This document shows positions 40,126-48,557 of a DNA stretch of 64,000 nucleotides, in pieces; positions within the stretch are counted from its first letter, which is position 1; the number at the start of each line of letters is the position of its first letter. The position numbers and the translations under genes are program-made. The stretch is taken from positions 1,961,795 through 2,025,794 of the forward strand of contig NZ_LR733275.1 in assembly GCF_902506415.1 (NCBI RefSeq). Direction: 5' to 3'. This stretch comes from Massilia sp. 9I (GTDB lineage Bacteria; Pseudomonadota; Gammaproteobacteria; Burkholderiales; Burkholderiaceae_D). The notes beneath the pieces were generated by a model. That model searched no databases, was not told the origin of the DNA, and worked only from the letters and a program-made list of their open reading frames with translations.

Positions 40126-40662
40126 ATGGAAGAAAATCCCTCCGCCGCACGTTTACCTGAAAACACACGACCCATGCTGGCTAGCGAACTCTCCTCCCTG
40201 TTGCCGCGAATGCGACGTTTTGCGCGCTCGCTGACCTACCATCGCGAAGACGCGGACGATTTGGTCCAGGTCGCGATGGAGCGGGCGCTCGGCCGCAGCG
40301 AACAGTGGACGCCCGGCACGCGGCTCGACAGCTGGGTGTTCCGCATCATGAAGAACGCCTGGATCGATGAAGTGCGCAGCCGCATGCGGCGCGACGAGCT
40401 GTTCGTGCCCGAAGAAGCGGGCGAGCACGTCGGCGACGATTTCGCCCACGCGCACCAGCAGCGGCTCGCGATCCAGAAAGCGGTGAGCCTGCTGAGCGAG
40501 GAGCACCGGCTGGTGGTGGGCCTGGTGCTGGTGGACGGCATGTCGTACAAGGATGCGGCCGAGGTGCTCGAGATTCCGGTCGGCACCCTGACCAGCCGGC
40601 TGGCCCGCGCCCGCGAGGCCCTGCAACAGATCCTGTCCGATCCAAGGAAAGCACAAGCATGA
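40126..40662 (+). CDS. ECF-type RNA polymerase sigma factor
   Basis: A 178-residue sigma factor with region 2 (about 20-90: LPRMRRFARSLTYHREDADDLVQVAMERAL, SWVFRIMKNAWIDE) and region 4 (about 118-168: LSEEHRLVVGLVLVDGMSYK, AAEVLEIPVGTLTSRLARAR). Region 2.4 recognises the -10 element. The ATG at 40126 has no good ribosome-binding site; the internal ATG at 40174 (MLASELSSLLP) is an alternative. It overlaps the anti-sigma gene by four bases. The divergent subtilase is the most obvious target of the sigma. Confidence 0.92.
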   Translation: MEENPSAARLPENTRPMLASELSSLLPRMRRFARSLTYHREDADDLVQVAMERALGRSEQWTPGTRLDSWVFRIMKNAWIDEVRSRMRRDELFVPEEAGEHVGDDFAHAHQQRLAIQKAVSLLSEEHRLVVGLVLVDGMSYKDAAEVLEIPVGTLTSRLARAREALQQILSDPRKAQA

Positions 40663-41423
40663 ATTACGACGACGACACCCTGATGGCCTATGCGGACGGC
40701 GAACTCGATCCGGCACAGCGCGCGGCGATCGCCGAGGCGATCCGGACCGACCCCACACTGGCGGCGGCGGTGGCGCGCCACCAGGCCCTGCGCCAGGACG
40801 TGTTTGCCGCCTTCGCCGGCACGCTCGACGAGCCGGTGCCGCAGCGCCTGCAAGCGCCGGCTCCTGCCCGGGTCCACGATTTCGCCGCAGCGCAGGCGAG
40901 CCGGGCAGCTTCACGCCAGCAGGCCGCGCCAGTCCCGCGCGCCACCAGCTGGACGCGCTGGGGCGGCCTGGCCGCCGCGCTCATCGTGGGCGTGCTGGCG
41001 GGAAGCCTCGGTAGTGGCGGTCTCAAGGAGCGACCGGGCCTGCCCCTGGCGCAGGGGCCCGGGGGCGAACTCAGCGCCACCGGTCGCCTCGCCCAGGCCC
41101 TCGACCGGCAGCTGGCGCGCGAGCCCGGCGACACCGGCGTACAGGTGGGCCTGAGCTTCGCGTCGAGCCGGGGAAGCTATTGCCGCACGTTCCGGATGGG
41201 GGCCAGCGCCGGCCTGGCCTGCCGCGAAGGCGGCGCCTGGCGCATCCCCGTGCTCGCCGCCGACGCACCGCAGGCCGGCGAATACCGCCAGGCGGCCGCC
41301 GCGATGCCGGCGGCGGTGCTCGATGCGGTGGACACGCTCATCGTCGGCGCCACCCTCGATGCCGATGCCGAACGGGCGGTGCGCGAGCGCGGCTGGGAGC
41401 GTGCCCCGGCAACGCCCCAGTGA
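40659..41423 (+). CDS. Anti-sigma factor with one membrane segment
   Basis: A 254-residue protein. The N-terminus (DDTLMAYADGELDPAQRAAI) is an anti-sigma domain without the HxxxCxxC zinc ligands. A single membrane segment follows (WGGLAAALIVGVLAGSLG, about residues 105-125), and the C-terminal 120 residues would be periplasmic: RLAQALDRQLAREPGDTG..., with two cysteines (SYCRTF, LACREGG) that could form a disulfide. ATGA coupling with the sigma gene fixes the pair. It probably holds the sigma at the membrane until an envelope signal releases it. Confidence 0.88.
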   Translation: MNYDDDTLMAYADGELDPAQRAAIAEAIRTDPTLAAAVARHQALRQDVFAAFAGTLDEPVPQRLQAPAPARVHDFAAAQASRAASRQQAAPVPRATSWTRWGGLAAALIVGVLAGSLGSGGLKERPGLPLAQGPGGELSATGRLAQALDRQLAREPGDTGVQVGLSFASSRGSYCRTFRMGASAGLACREGGAWRIPVLAADAPQAGEYRQAAAAMPAAVLDAVDTLIVGATLDADAERAVRERGWERAPATPQ

Positions 41424-41514
41424 ATAACTTACCAAGTCAGCAGTTAGCTGTTAAGCTTCGGAGATTCACGCAGTACAGATCCAGCGCAAGGAACCCAAGG
41501 CAACGTCCCGCCGC

Positions 41515-43362
41515 ATGAAGACCCGCACCTACCTCTTCCTGATGGCGGCCGCCATCCTGATCCCGGTCGCGCTCGCGTTCTGGATCGGCGTGTCGATGCT
41601 GCTCGACTGGGAGCGCGAATCGCGCATCCACCGGGTCCAGGAAACGGCGCGCGCCACCGCGCTGCTGGTCGACCGCGAACTGGCCGTCAAGGAAGCCCTG
41701 CTGCGCGTCATCGCCCATTCCGAAGCCTTGGGCGACGCGAACTATGCGCGCGTCTATCGCCTTGCCACGCGCCTCAACGGCAACGATCCGCTGTCCTGGA
41801 ACACCCTGGTCGACGACCAGCACCGGATCATCTTCAATACCCTCAAGCCCTACGGCACCGAGCTGAGCGCTCGACGCCTGGCCTATGTCGACGAGGTGCT
41901 GGGCACGGGACGGACCAGGGTCTCGGGCAATTTCGTCGGGTCCACCTCGCAGCGCCCGGTGGTCTCGGTCGACGTGCCCTCGCCGCCCGGCCCGGGCCGC
42001 CGCTACGTGATCAGCCAGATCTTCGATGCCCGCTATTTCGACCGGGTGTTCGCCAACAGCGCGCTCGACAAGGGCTGGCTGGTCGGCATCTTCGACAAGA
42101 ATGGCGTTACCATTGCCCGCAACACTGGCCAGCACGCGGCCGGCAAGCCGATGCACCCGGAAATGCGGGTCGCTGCCCAGCATGCCGGCAGCGGCGTGCT
42201 GCGCCACACCACCCACGAGGGTACCGAGGTCTACGGCGTCTACACGCGCTCCGCCGTCAGCGGCTGGACCATCGTGATTGGCGTGCCGGTGGCCGACATC
42301 GAATCGGCCGCGCGCACCGCCGCCACCTATGCCACCGTGGCCCTGATCCTCCTGATGGGCATGGCCGTCCTGATCGCCGTCTTCTTCGGCAACAAGCTGT
42401 CGGCGGCCCTGCAGCAGGCCGGCAGCGTCGCCAATTCGCTGGCGCGCGGCGCCATCGCCAAGCCGCGCCCGACCAAGGTCGACGAAGTCGACGCCCTGCT
42501 CGACGGCCTGCACTACACCAGCGAAGCCCTGTCGCGCGAGAGCGCGGCGCGCCAGGCGCTGCAGTACGAGCGCGAGCAGCTCCTGGTGAGCGAACAGCGT
42601 GCCCGCCGCGTGGCCGAGGCCCAGAGCCGGGCCAAGGACAACTTCCTGGCCATGCTGGGCCACGAACTGCGCAACCCGCTGGCCGCGATCTCCGGCGCCA
42701 TGAGCGTGCTCGACATGCCGAACGTGAAACCGGAACTGGCCGCCAACGCGCGCGAGATCAGCCGGCGCCAGATGCGCCACCTGACCCGTATCGTGGACGA
42801 CCTGCTGGATGTGCAGCGCATCCTGTCGGGGAAGATCGTGCTGCAGCGCGCGCCGGTCAACCTGGGCGAGGTGCTGCGCTCCTGCATGGAAGCCAAGCGC
42901 CTGGTGGACGCCGGCAACCACCATTGGGAAGCCGATCTGGCGCCGGCCTGGGTCGAGGGCGACCGCACCCGCCTCGAGCAGATCGTCGACAACCTGCTGC
43001 ACAACGCCATCAAGTACACCCCGGCCGGCGGCAGCATCGCGGTCCGCTGCACGACCAGCGGCGGCAAGGAGGTCGTGGTCGAGGTCAGCGATACCGGCGT
43101 CGGCCTGGCGCCGGAACTGCTGCCGGTCATCTTCGACGTGCTGGTGCAGGGCCCGACCAGCATCGACCGCGCCCAGGGCGGCCTGGGGCTCGGCCTGGCC
43201 CTGGTCAAGGAACTCAGCGCGCTGCATGGCGGCCGCGTCTCGGTGCACAGCGCCGGCCACGGCCAGGGCTGCACCTTCACCCTGGTGTTCCCACTTATCG
43301 AAACGCCTGTGGCGCAGGCCGAGGCAGCCGTTGCGCCGCGGGCCACGCTCGACCCGGCCTGA
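41515..43362 (+). CDS. Sensor histidine kinase with periplasmic Cache-type sensor
   Basis: A 615-residue membrane kinase. An N-terminal membrane segment ([20 protein letters not shown]) and a second ([19 protein letters not shown], about 280-300) enclose about 240 residues of Cache-like sensor with [11 protein letters not shown] and [13 protein letters not shown]. After a coiled coil comes HisKA with phospho-His in [13 protein letters not shown] and a HATPase with [11 protein letters not shown] and DTGVGLAP. No receiver domain and no adjacent regulator gene are present. The ligand is likely a small molecule outside the membrane. Confidence 0.9.
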   Translation: MKTRTYLFLMAAAILIPVALAFWIGVSMLLDWERESRIHRVQETARATALLVDRELAVKEALLRVIAHSEALGDANYARVYRLATRLNGNDPLSWNTLVDDQHRIIFNTLKPYGTELSARRLAYVDEVLGTGRTRVSGNFVGSTSQRPVVSVDVPSPPGPGRRYVISQIFDARYFDRVFANSALDKGWLVGIFDKNGVTIARNTGQHAAGKPMHPEMRVAAQHAGSGVLRHTTHEGTEVYGVYTRSAVSGWTIVIGVPVADIESAARTAATYATVALILLMGMAVLIAVFFGNKLSAALQQAGSVANSLARGAIAKPRPTKVDEVDALLDGLHYTSEALSRESAARQALQYEREQLLVSEQRARRVAEAQSRAKDNFLAMLGHELRNPLAAISGAMSVLDMPNVKPELAANAREISRRQMRHLTRIVDDLLDVQRILSGKIVLQRAPVNLGEVLRSCMEAKRLVDAGNHHWEADLAPAWVEGDRTRLEQIVDNLLHNAIKYTPAGGSIAVRCTTSGGKEVVVEVSDTGVGLAPELLPVIFDVLVQGPTSIDRAQGGLGLGLALVKELSALHGGRVSVHSAGHGQGCTFTLVFPLIETPVAQAEAAVAPRATLDPA

Positions 43363-43428
43363 GCGGCCTGTAAAAAATCGGCGGCCGTCCCCATCTGCCC
43401 TGCATCGGAGCGGATTGGAATACCAGCC

Positions 43429-43944
43429 ATGCGAATCTTCCTGCGCAGCCTGTTGATTGCCGTCGTCCTGCTTGCAGCCTGGGGCCTGCTCGGACCCTGG
43501 CTGCGCCATGCCGTCTACGCCATGCGGCTGGCCGCGATGCCGGCGCCTTCCGTGCTGGCGATGCCCGTGAATGGCGTGCGCCCGCGCGAGCTGCGCGACA
43601 CCTGGCACGCTAGCCGCAGCGAAGGCCGCCGCCATGAAGGAATCGATATCTTCGCCAGGCGCGGCACGGCGGTGCGCGCCGCCACCGAGGGCATCGTGCT
43701 GCGGGTCGGGACCAACCGGCTCGGCGGCCAGGTGGTGTGGGTGCTGGGACCGGGCGGGCAACGCCACTACTATGCCCACCTCGACAGCTATTCCGACGTG
43801 GCGCCGGGCATGCGGGTGGAGCAAGGACGGGTGCTGGGCTACGTCGGCAATACCGGGAATGCACGCAGCACGCCGCCGCACCTGCACTACGGCGTGTACG
43901 GCATGGAGGGACCTGTCAATCCCTATCCGCTGCTCAAGCCGTAG
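43429..43944 (+). CDS. M23 (LytM-like) peptidase, membrane-anchored
   Basis: A 171-residue protein. A membrane anchor is at residues 4-24 (FLRSLLIAVVLLAAWGLLGP). The peptidase domain has HEGIDIFARRGTAV (the HxxxD zinc pair), a central GQRHYYAHLDSYS, and the second histidine pair HLHYGVYG at the end. It probably cleaves peptidoglycan peptides at the periplasmic face. It follows the Cache kinase gene by 66 bases. Confidence 0.9.
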   Translation: MRIFLRSLLIAVVLLAAWGLLGPWLRHAVYAMRLAAMPAPSVLAMPVNGVRPRELRDTWHASRSEGRRHEGIDIFARRGTAVRAATEGIVLRVGTNRLGGQVVWVLGPGGQRHYYAHLDSYSDVAPGMRVEQGRVLGYVGNTGNARSTPPHLHYGVYGMEGPVNPYPLLKP

Positions 43945-43983
43945 CAGGTCCTGGCGCTCATTGACCGCGCTTCGGCGTACGGC

Positions 43984-45792
43984 TTAACGCGTCTGCGCGA
44001 TCCAGCGTTTAACGTCCGTATCGACGACGGCCAGCGGGCGGCTCCCGCCTCCCAGGATCACCGCATGAAATGCCGGCAGGCTGAATTTGGCGCCGAGCGC
44101 TTGCTGCGCCTCGCGCCGCAATTCGGCGATTTTCAGGCCGCCGATTTTGTACGCCAAGGCCTGGCCCGGCCACGCCATGTAGCGTTCGACCGCATTGGTC
44201 GCCACCGCCTCGGTGTAGCCATTGGTCTCCATGAGATAGCTAATGGCCTGCTCTCGCGTCCAGCCCTTGGCATGCAGGCCCGTATCGACGACCAGGCGCG
44301 CTGCGCGCAGCAGTTCGTCATTCAAATGGCCGAAATACTGATCCGGCTTGTCGTACAAGCCCATCTCCTTGCCCAGCGATTCCGCATACAAGGCCCAGCC
44401 TTCCGCAAAGGCCGACTGCAAGGCGAACTTGCGGAAGTCCGGAAGCGACAGTTCCTGCTGCAGGGCCAGCTGGAAATGATGGCCAGGACTTCCCTCATGC
44501 AGCAGCAGCGTGGTCATCTTGGTGCTCTGATACTGTGTCGGGTCATTCACGACAGACCAGAAAATACCTGGACGTTTGCCATCGAGGCTCGGCGGAGAAT
44601 AGTGGTCCGATGCCGTGGCGCGCGTCAGTTCCGGTTCCAGGCGCTGCTCGAGCGGCGCCTTGGGACGAAGCGTGAACAGCGCAGCGAGTTTCGGTTCGAC
44701 TTCCGCATTGAGCTTGCGGTACACCTCCAGGATCTCGTCGGCAGTTTTAAAGGGACGGTACTTCTCTTGCGCCCCTGCCCACTTTGCCAGTCCGGCCGGA
44801 GCCCCGGTGTACCCCATTTTTGGCCCCACCACCGCGAACTCGGCCTGGATGCGTGCGACCTCGCGCAGGCCGATCTCGTGGATTTCGTCGGGACTGAGCG
44901 TGGTCGTGGTCGATTCAGCTGCCTTGGCTTCATACCAGGCCTTACCGTTGGGGAGGGCGCCCCAGCCGGCGCTGGTGCGCGCGGCCGGCAGATAATCCTT
45001 TTCCAGGAAATCAGCCAGGCGCTGCGCAGCAGGGGTGAGCCGCTTCTCGATCTCCTGGCGATATTGCGCAGTCAGCGCGCGTTTGTCGGCCTCGGAAAAA
45101 CCCGATGGCAGATTGACGATCGGCGCGTAGAACAGGTTCGCCTCAAGCGTGGGGCTGGCCAGTTTGCGATATTGGGGAATCGCGGCAATGACCAGGGCTT
45201 TCGGCAGCACGATCCCAGCCTTGATCCCGGCGCGCATGTTCACCACGGCCTGATCGAGCCAAGGCGTCAATTCCTTTAGTCGTGCCAGGAACACCCGATA
45301 TTCCTGTGGCGTCGAAATCGGCTGTGACGACTGCCCATTTGCCAGGCTGGCCAGCAACAGTGGCGTCGTGAACATCATCTGGTCAACCGGCAGCAAGTGA
45401 TTCGGAAACGCCCCGGCCGCGATTTCCCGCTTGAGTTCATACGCGAGAATGTCGTAGCTGGTCTGGTCCGAGGTGCCCAGCTTTGCCCGGTCCACCAGCG
45501 CCAGGCGTTTCTGCAGGGCGCGCATCGCCGCATCATGGCGGGCGCGCTGTACTGGACTGATCGCCAGGCCCAGTTTGTCGTTATAGCGCGCATCGCCCGT
45601 GAAGGTGGCGAGCAGCGGATTATTGCTGGCGACGGCGGTATAGTAGGCATCCGCCAGTTGCTTCAATTTCGCCGCGTCGGCGGTGGCGGCGGTGCTGGTC
45701 CGCGCCGGCTGCTGTGCAACTTCCGCGAGTGCAAGCGGGGCGTAAGCCAAGAGGCATGCCACGCTGATTGCGGACACGGAAAATCGCATCAT
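43984..45792 (-). CDS. DUF885 family exported protein (metallopeptidase-like)
   Basis: A 602-residue protein with a signal peptide (ISVACLLAYAPLALAEVAQQ). DUF885 proteins have an M32/M3-like fold with a HEGSPGHH motif; here it is LLLHEGSPGHHFQLALQQEL (about residue 450), with the second glutamate in FAEGWALYAE. The family is poorly characterised; peptidase or amidase activity is inferred from the fold. GGAAG precedes the ATG. A promoter TTGACG-18-TAGTAT lies upstream. It is convergent with the M23 gene. Confidence 0.88.
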   Translation of the reverse strand: MMRFSVSAISVACLLAYAPLALAEVAQQPARTSTAATADAAKLKQLADAYYTAVASNNPLLATFTGDARYNDKLGLAISPVQRARHDAAMRALQKRLALVDRAKLGTSDQTSYDILAYELKREIAAGAFPNHLLPVDQMMFTTPLLLASLANGQSSQPISTPQEYRVFLARLKELTPWLDQAVVNMRAGIKAGIVLPKALVIAAIPQYRKLASPTLEANLFYAPIVNLPSGFSEADKRALTAQYRQEIEKRLTPAAQRLADFLEKDYLPAARTSAGWGALPNGKAWYEAKAAESTTTTLSPDEIHEIGLREVARIQAEFAVVGPKMGYTGAPAGLAKWAGAQEKYRPFKTADEILEVYRKLNAEVEPKLAALFTLRPKAPLEQRLEPELTRATASDHYSPPSLDGKRPGIFWSVVNDPTQYQSTKMTTLLLHEGSPGHHFQLALQQELSLPDFRKFALQSAFAEGWALYAESLGKEMGLYDKPDQYFGHLNDELLRAARLVVDTGLHAKGWTREQAISYLMETNGYTEAVATNAVERYMAWPGQALAYKIGGLKIAELRREAQQALGAKFSLPAFHAVILGGGSRPLAVVDTDVKRWIAQTR

Positions 45793-45828
45793 GATTGCTT
45801 CCTTCAGGATAGGGATGGACAGAAATTG

Positions 45829-45858
45829 ATACTAAGGCAATCCTGCCGATAGCGTCAA
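45829..45858 (-). promoter_or_regulatory. Sigma-70 promoter of the DUF885 gene
   Basis: On the minus strand TTGACG (45853-45858), an 18-base spacer and TAGTAT (45829-45834), leaving a leader of about 30 bases before the ATG at 45792. Confidence 0.6.
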
Positions 45859-45955
45859 CGTGCTGTTTGCTGCCCGCGCATGGGGCGTGGTGCCCCTACC
45901 TGGAGGCTGATGAGCTGCGATGAGTCCGGCCAAAACCGGAGGTCCCACTCTTGAC

Positions 45956-48445
45956 TTAGTCTTCGTCCTCGCCGCTGGTCGGCGGCGGCGGGACGACTTC
46001 CGGCAGCGATGGCGGCGGCGCCGTCTGCACCGGGGCCGGTGGGGCTTCGACCGGCGCCGGAGCGTCCTCGATCGGGGCCGGATCCGGCACCTCGGACTCA
46101 GGGGACATGCCCTCGATCTCCAGTTCGCCCGGGCCTTCCTCGATGTATTCCTCCGGTTCCTCGGCCGGGCGCGGCGCCGGTGGACGGCCGCCCGGCAGCA
46201 GCGCGTTCGGATCGAGCCTGCCGTTGTCGAAAGCCGTCTTCATGAAGTCGCCCACCAGCAGCAGGGCGTTGTGGCCGCCCTGCCCCCAGTAGCTGCTGCG
46301 CATGCTGACGCGGTTGTCGTTGAAGCCCACCCAGGCGCCCGCCACCAGGTTCGGGTGCATCAGGATGAACCAGCCGTCGGTATTGTTCTGGGTGGTGCCG
46401 GTCTTGCCGGCGACGTCGCCGTAGATGCCGAAGCGGTAGCGCACTCCGCCTCCGGTGCCGCGGTTGACGACCCCGCGCAGCATGTCGATCAGGGTGGTGG
46501 CCGCATTCTGCGACAACACGCGCTGCGGCGCGTCCGGGGCGAAATCGGCGATGGTCTTGCCCTCGCGGTCGGTAATGCGGCGCACGAACACCGGCTTGCG
46601 GTACTCGCCCTGGGCGGCGATGGTGCTGTAGGTGCTGACCATCTCGAGCAGGGTCACGGGGCTGGTGCCGAGGGCCAGCGATGGGACCGCCGACAGCTTG
46701 CTCTGGCGGACGCCCATGCCTTGCGCCAGGCGCACGATCGGGCTGATGCCCACCTGCTGCATCACCTGGGCGGTGATGGTGTTCTTGGAGTAGACCAGGC
46801 CGTCGCGCATCGTCATCATGCCGCCGCTCGACCCTGACATGTCGGTCGGGCGCCAGACCGTGCCGCCGACCTTGATGTCCTGCACCGCGTCACGGTAGGT
46901 CTGCTCGGGCGGAATGCCGCTCTCCAGCGCGGCCGCATAGACGATCGGCTTGAAGGTCGAGCCGGGCTGGCGCGCGGCCTGCACCACGTGGTCGAACTGG
47001 TCGCGCTCGAAGCTGCGGCTGCCGACCCAGGCCCGTACTTCGCCGGAGTTGGGGTCCATCGCCACGAAACCGGCTTCCAGGCGCGACTTGGCGCTCTTCA
47101 GGTCGCGCATGAAGTTGCGGTCGCCCTTCAGGCGCTTCAAGGCATCAAGCGGCGCCTCGCCGTCTTCCACGGCGCGGCGGTATTCCCCGCTTTCGCGGAC
47201 GAAGGCGTCCAGTTCGCGCGGATGCGAAGCCCAGTAATAGGCGAAGGGATTGACCTCGTCGCGCATCGACGTGTACATGCCCGCGGAAGTCGAGCGCGGC
47301 ATGCCCTGATAGGCCCACTCGACGTCGGCAATCGCCTGCAGAGTATTGGACTGGCGCTCGACGGCGCGCTCGGCGGCCGCCTGCAGTTCCTGGTCCAGCG
47401 TCGTGTGCACCACCAGGCCGTCGAGCTGCAGGTCGTAGTCGTTCTCTTCGGCCCAGTCGAGCAGCCACTTGCGCACGTAGGCGGTGAAGTGGTCGTCCTT
47501 GCCGCTGCGGTCGTTCAGGCGCGCAAAGCGTACCCGCAGCGGGCGCTTGGCCAGTTGCCGGTAGCGTTCCTCGCTGAAGGCGCCGTGCTTGGCCATCTGC
47601 GACAGCACCACGTTGCGACGCGTCTTCGAGCGTTCCGGATTGGCCACCGGGTTGTAGTAATGGGTGCCCTTGAGCATGCCGACCAGCGTGGCCGCCTCCA
47701 GCACGTCCAGGCGCGCGGCCGGCTTGCCGAAATAGGTGCGCGCCGCCATCTCGATGCCGTAGGCGTTGTACAGGAAAGGCACCGTGTTGAGGTAGGCCTC
47801 GAGGATCTCGGTCTTGCTGTAGGTGTTCTCGATCTTGATCGCGGTGATCAGCTCCTTCATCTTGCGGTTCAGGCTGCGCGCGCGGCCGATCTCGTCGGGG
47901 AACATATTGCGCGCCAGCTGCTGCGTGATGGTCGAGCCGCCCTGGGCATCGCCCTTCAGGGTCGCCAACAGGGCGCCGGCGACACGGCGGAAATCGACGC
48001 CGTGGTGCTCGTAGAAGCGGTGGTCTTCGGTCGAGATCAGGGCCTTGATCACGTGCGGCGAAATCTGCGACAGCTTGACCCGTTCCTGCAGGCCCTTCTC
48101 GAAGGTGCCGAGCTCCTTGCCGTCGGCGGACAGGATCACGCTCGGGCGCGCCGTGCTGGCCTGACGCAGGTCGTCGATGCCGGGCGTGAGCGGAATCAGG
48201 AACACGAGGTAGAGGAAGAAGGCCATCAGGCCGGCCGCTGCCGTCCACATGCCAATCAGCGCGGCCTGTTCGATGCGCGAACGGTCGCGCAGGCGCGCCT
48301 GCGCCATCGAATACCCGGCCTGGGCGCGACCCCGTGCGCCCTCGAACAGGCGCCGTCCCTGGCGCCCGAGCGCCGCGCGGCGCGAGCCGTCCTGTGCATT
48401 GTTTCCCGCGCCTGGCTGGGTATCGGTCTTGTCTTCCTGTTCCAC
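45956..48445 (-). CDS. mrcA: Penicillin-binding protein 1A
   Basis: A bifunctional class A PBP of 829 residues. A membrane anchor is at about 62-84, the GT51 glycosyltransferase domain follows (TEDHRFYEHHGVDF with catalytic Glu140, GGSTITQQLARN), and the transpeptidase has the SxxK motif in PGSTFKPIV (Ser496), SKN in LVYSKNTITAQV and KTG in VAGKTGTTQNN. It polymerises and cross-links peptidoglycan. The last 90 residues are a Pro/Glu-rich acidic tail (ending TSGEDED). The start is fixed by upstream spacing only. Resembles E. coli PBP1A more than PBP1B. Confidence 0.95.
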   Translation of the reverse strand: MEQEDKTDTQPGAGNNAQDGSRRAALGRQGRRLFEGARGRAQAGYSMAQARLRDRSRIEQAALIGMWTAAAGLMAFFLYLVFLIPLTPGIDDLRQASTARPSVILSADGKELGTFEKGLQERVKLSQISPHVIKALISTEDHRFYEHHGVDFRRVAGALLATLKGDAQGGSTITQQLARNMFPDEIGRARSLNRKMKELITAIKIENTYSKTEILEAYLNTVPFLYNAYGIEMAARTYFGKPAARLDVLEAATLVGMLKGTHYYNPVANPERSKTRRNVVLSQMAKHGAFSEERYRQLAKRPLRVRFARLNDRSGKDDHFTAYVRKWLLDWAEENDYDLQLDGLVVHTTLDQELQAAAERAVERQSNTLQAIADVEWAYQGMPRSTSAGMYTSMRDEVNPFAYYWASHPRELDAFVRESGEYRRAVEDGEAPLDALKRLKGDRNFMRDLKSAKSRLEAGFVAMDPNSGEVRAWVGSRSFERDQFDHVVQAARQPGSTFKPIVYAAALESGIPPEQTYRDAVQDIKVGGTVWRPTDMSGSSGGMMTMRDGLVYSKNTITAQVMQQVGISPIVRLAQGMGVRQSKLSAVPSLALGTSPVTLLEMVSTYSTIAAQGEYRKPVFVRRITDREGKTIADFAPDAPQRVLSQNAATTLIDMLRGVVNRGTGGGVRYRFGIYGDVAGKTGTTQNNTDGWFILMHPNLVAGAWVGFNDNRVSMRSSYWGQGGHNALLLVGDFMKTAFDNGRLDPNALLPGGRPPAPRPAEEPEEYIEEGPGELEIEGMSPESEVPDPAPIEDAPAPVEAPPAPVQTAPPPSLPEVVPPPPTSGEDED

Positions 48446-48557
48446 TATAGAAATCCTTACTGCGAATGCGTGTGAAGCGCCTTTGCATGTGCGCCTTGGC
48501 TATGTGGCAAGTATAGCTGACCGGGGCCGCGCCCATGGTCCGGCTTGCGCGGCGGGC

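Noticed and set aside
41437..43887. Long minus-strand open frame (816 codons) opposite the Cache kinase and M23 genes
   Set aside because: It mirrors the plus-strand genes, has biased Ala/Arg/His/Gly content and no domain. High GC at third codon positions opens such antisense frames. Similar frames oppose the M16 gene (11427-13619), the hybrid kinase (21618-23780), PBP1A, the EAL gene and cyoB, and were left out for the same reason.
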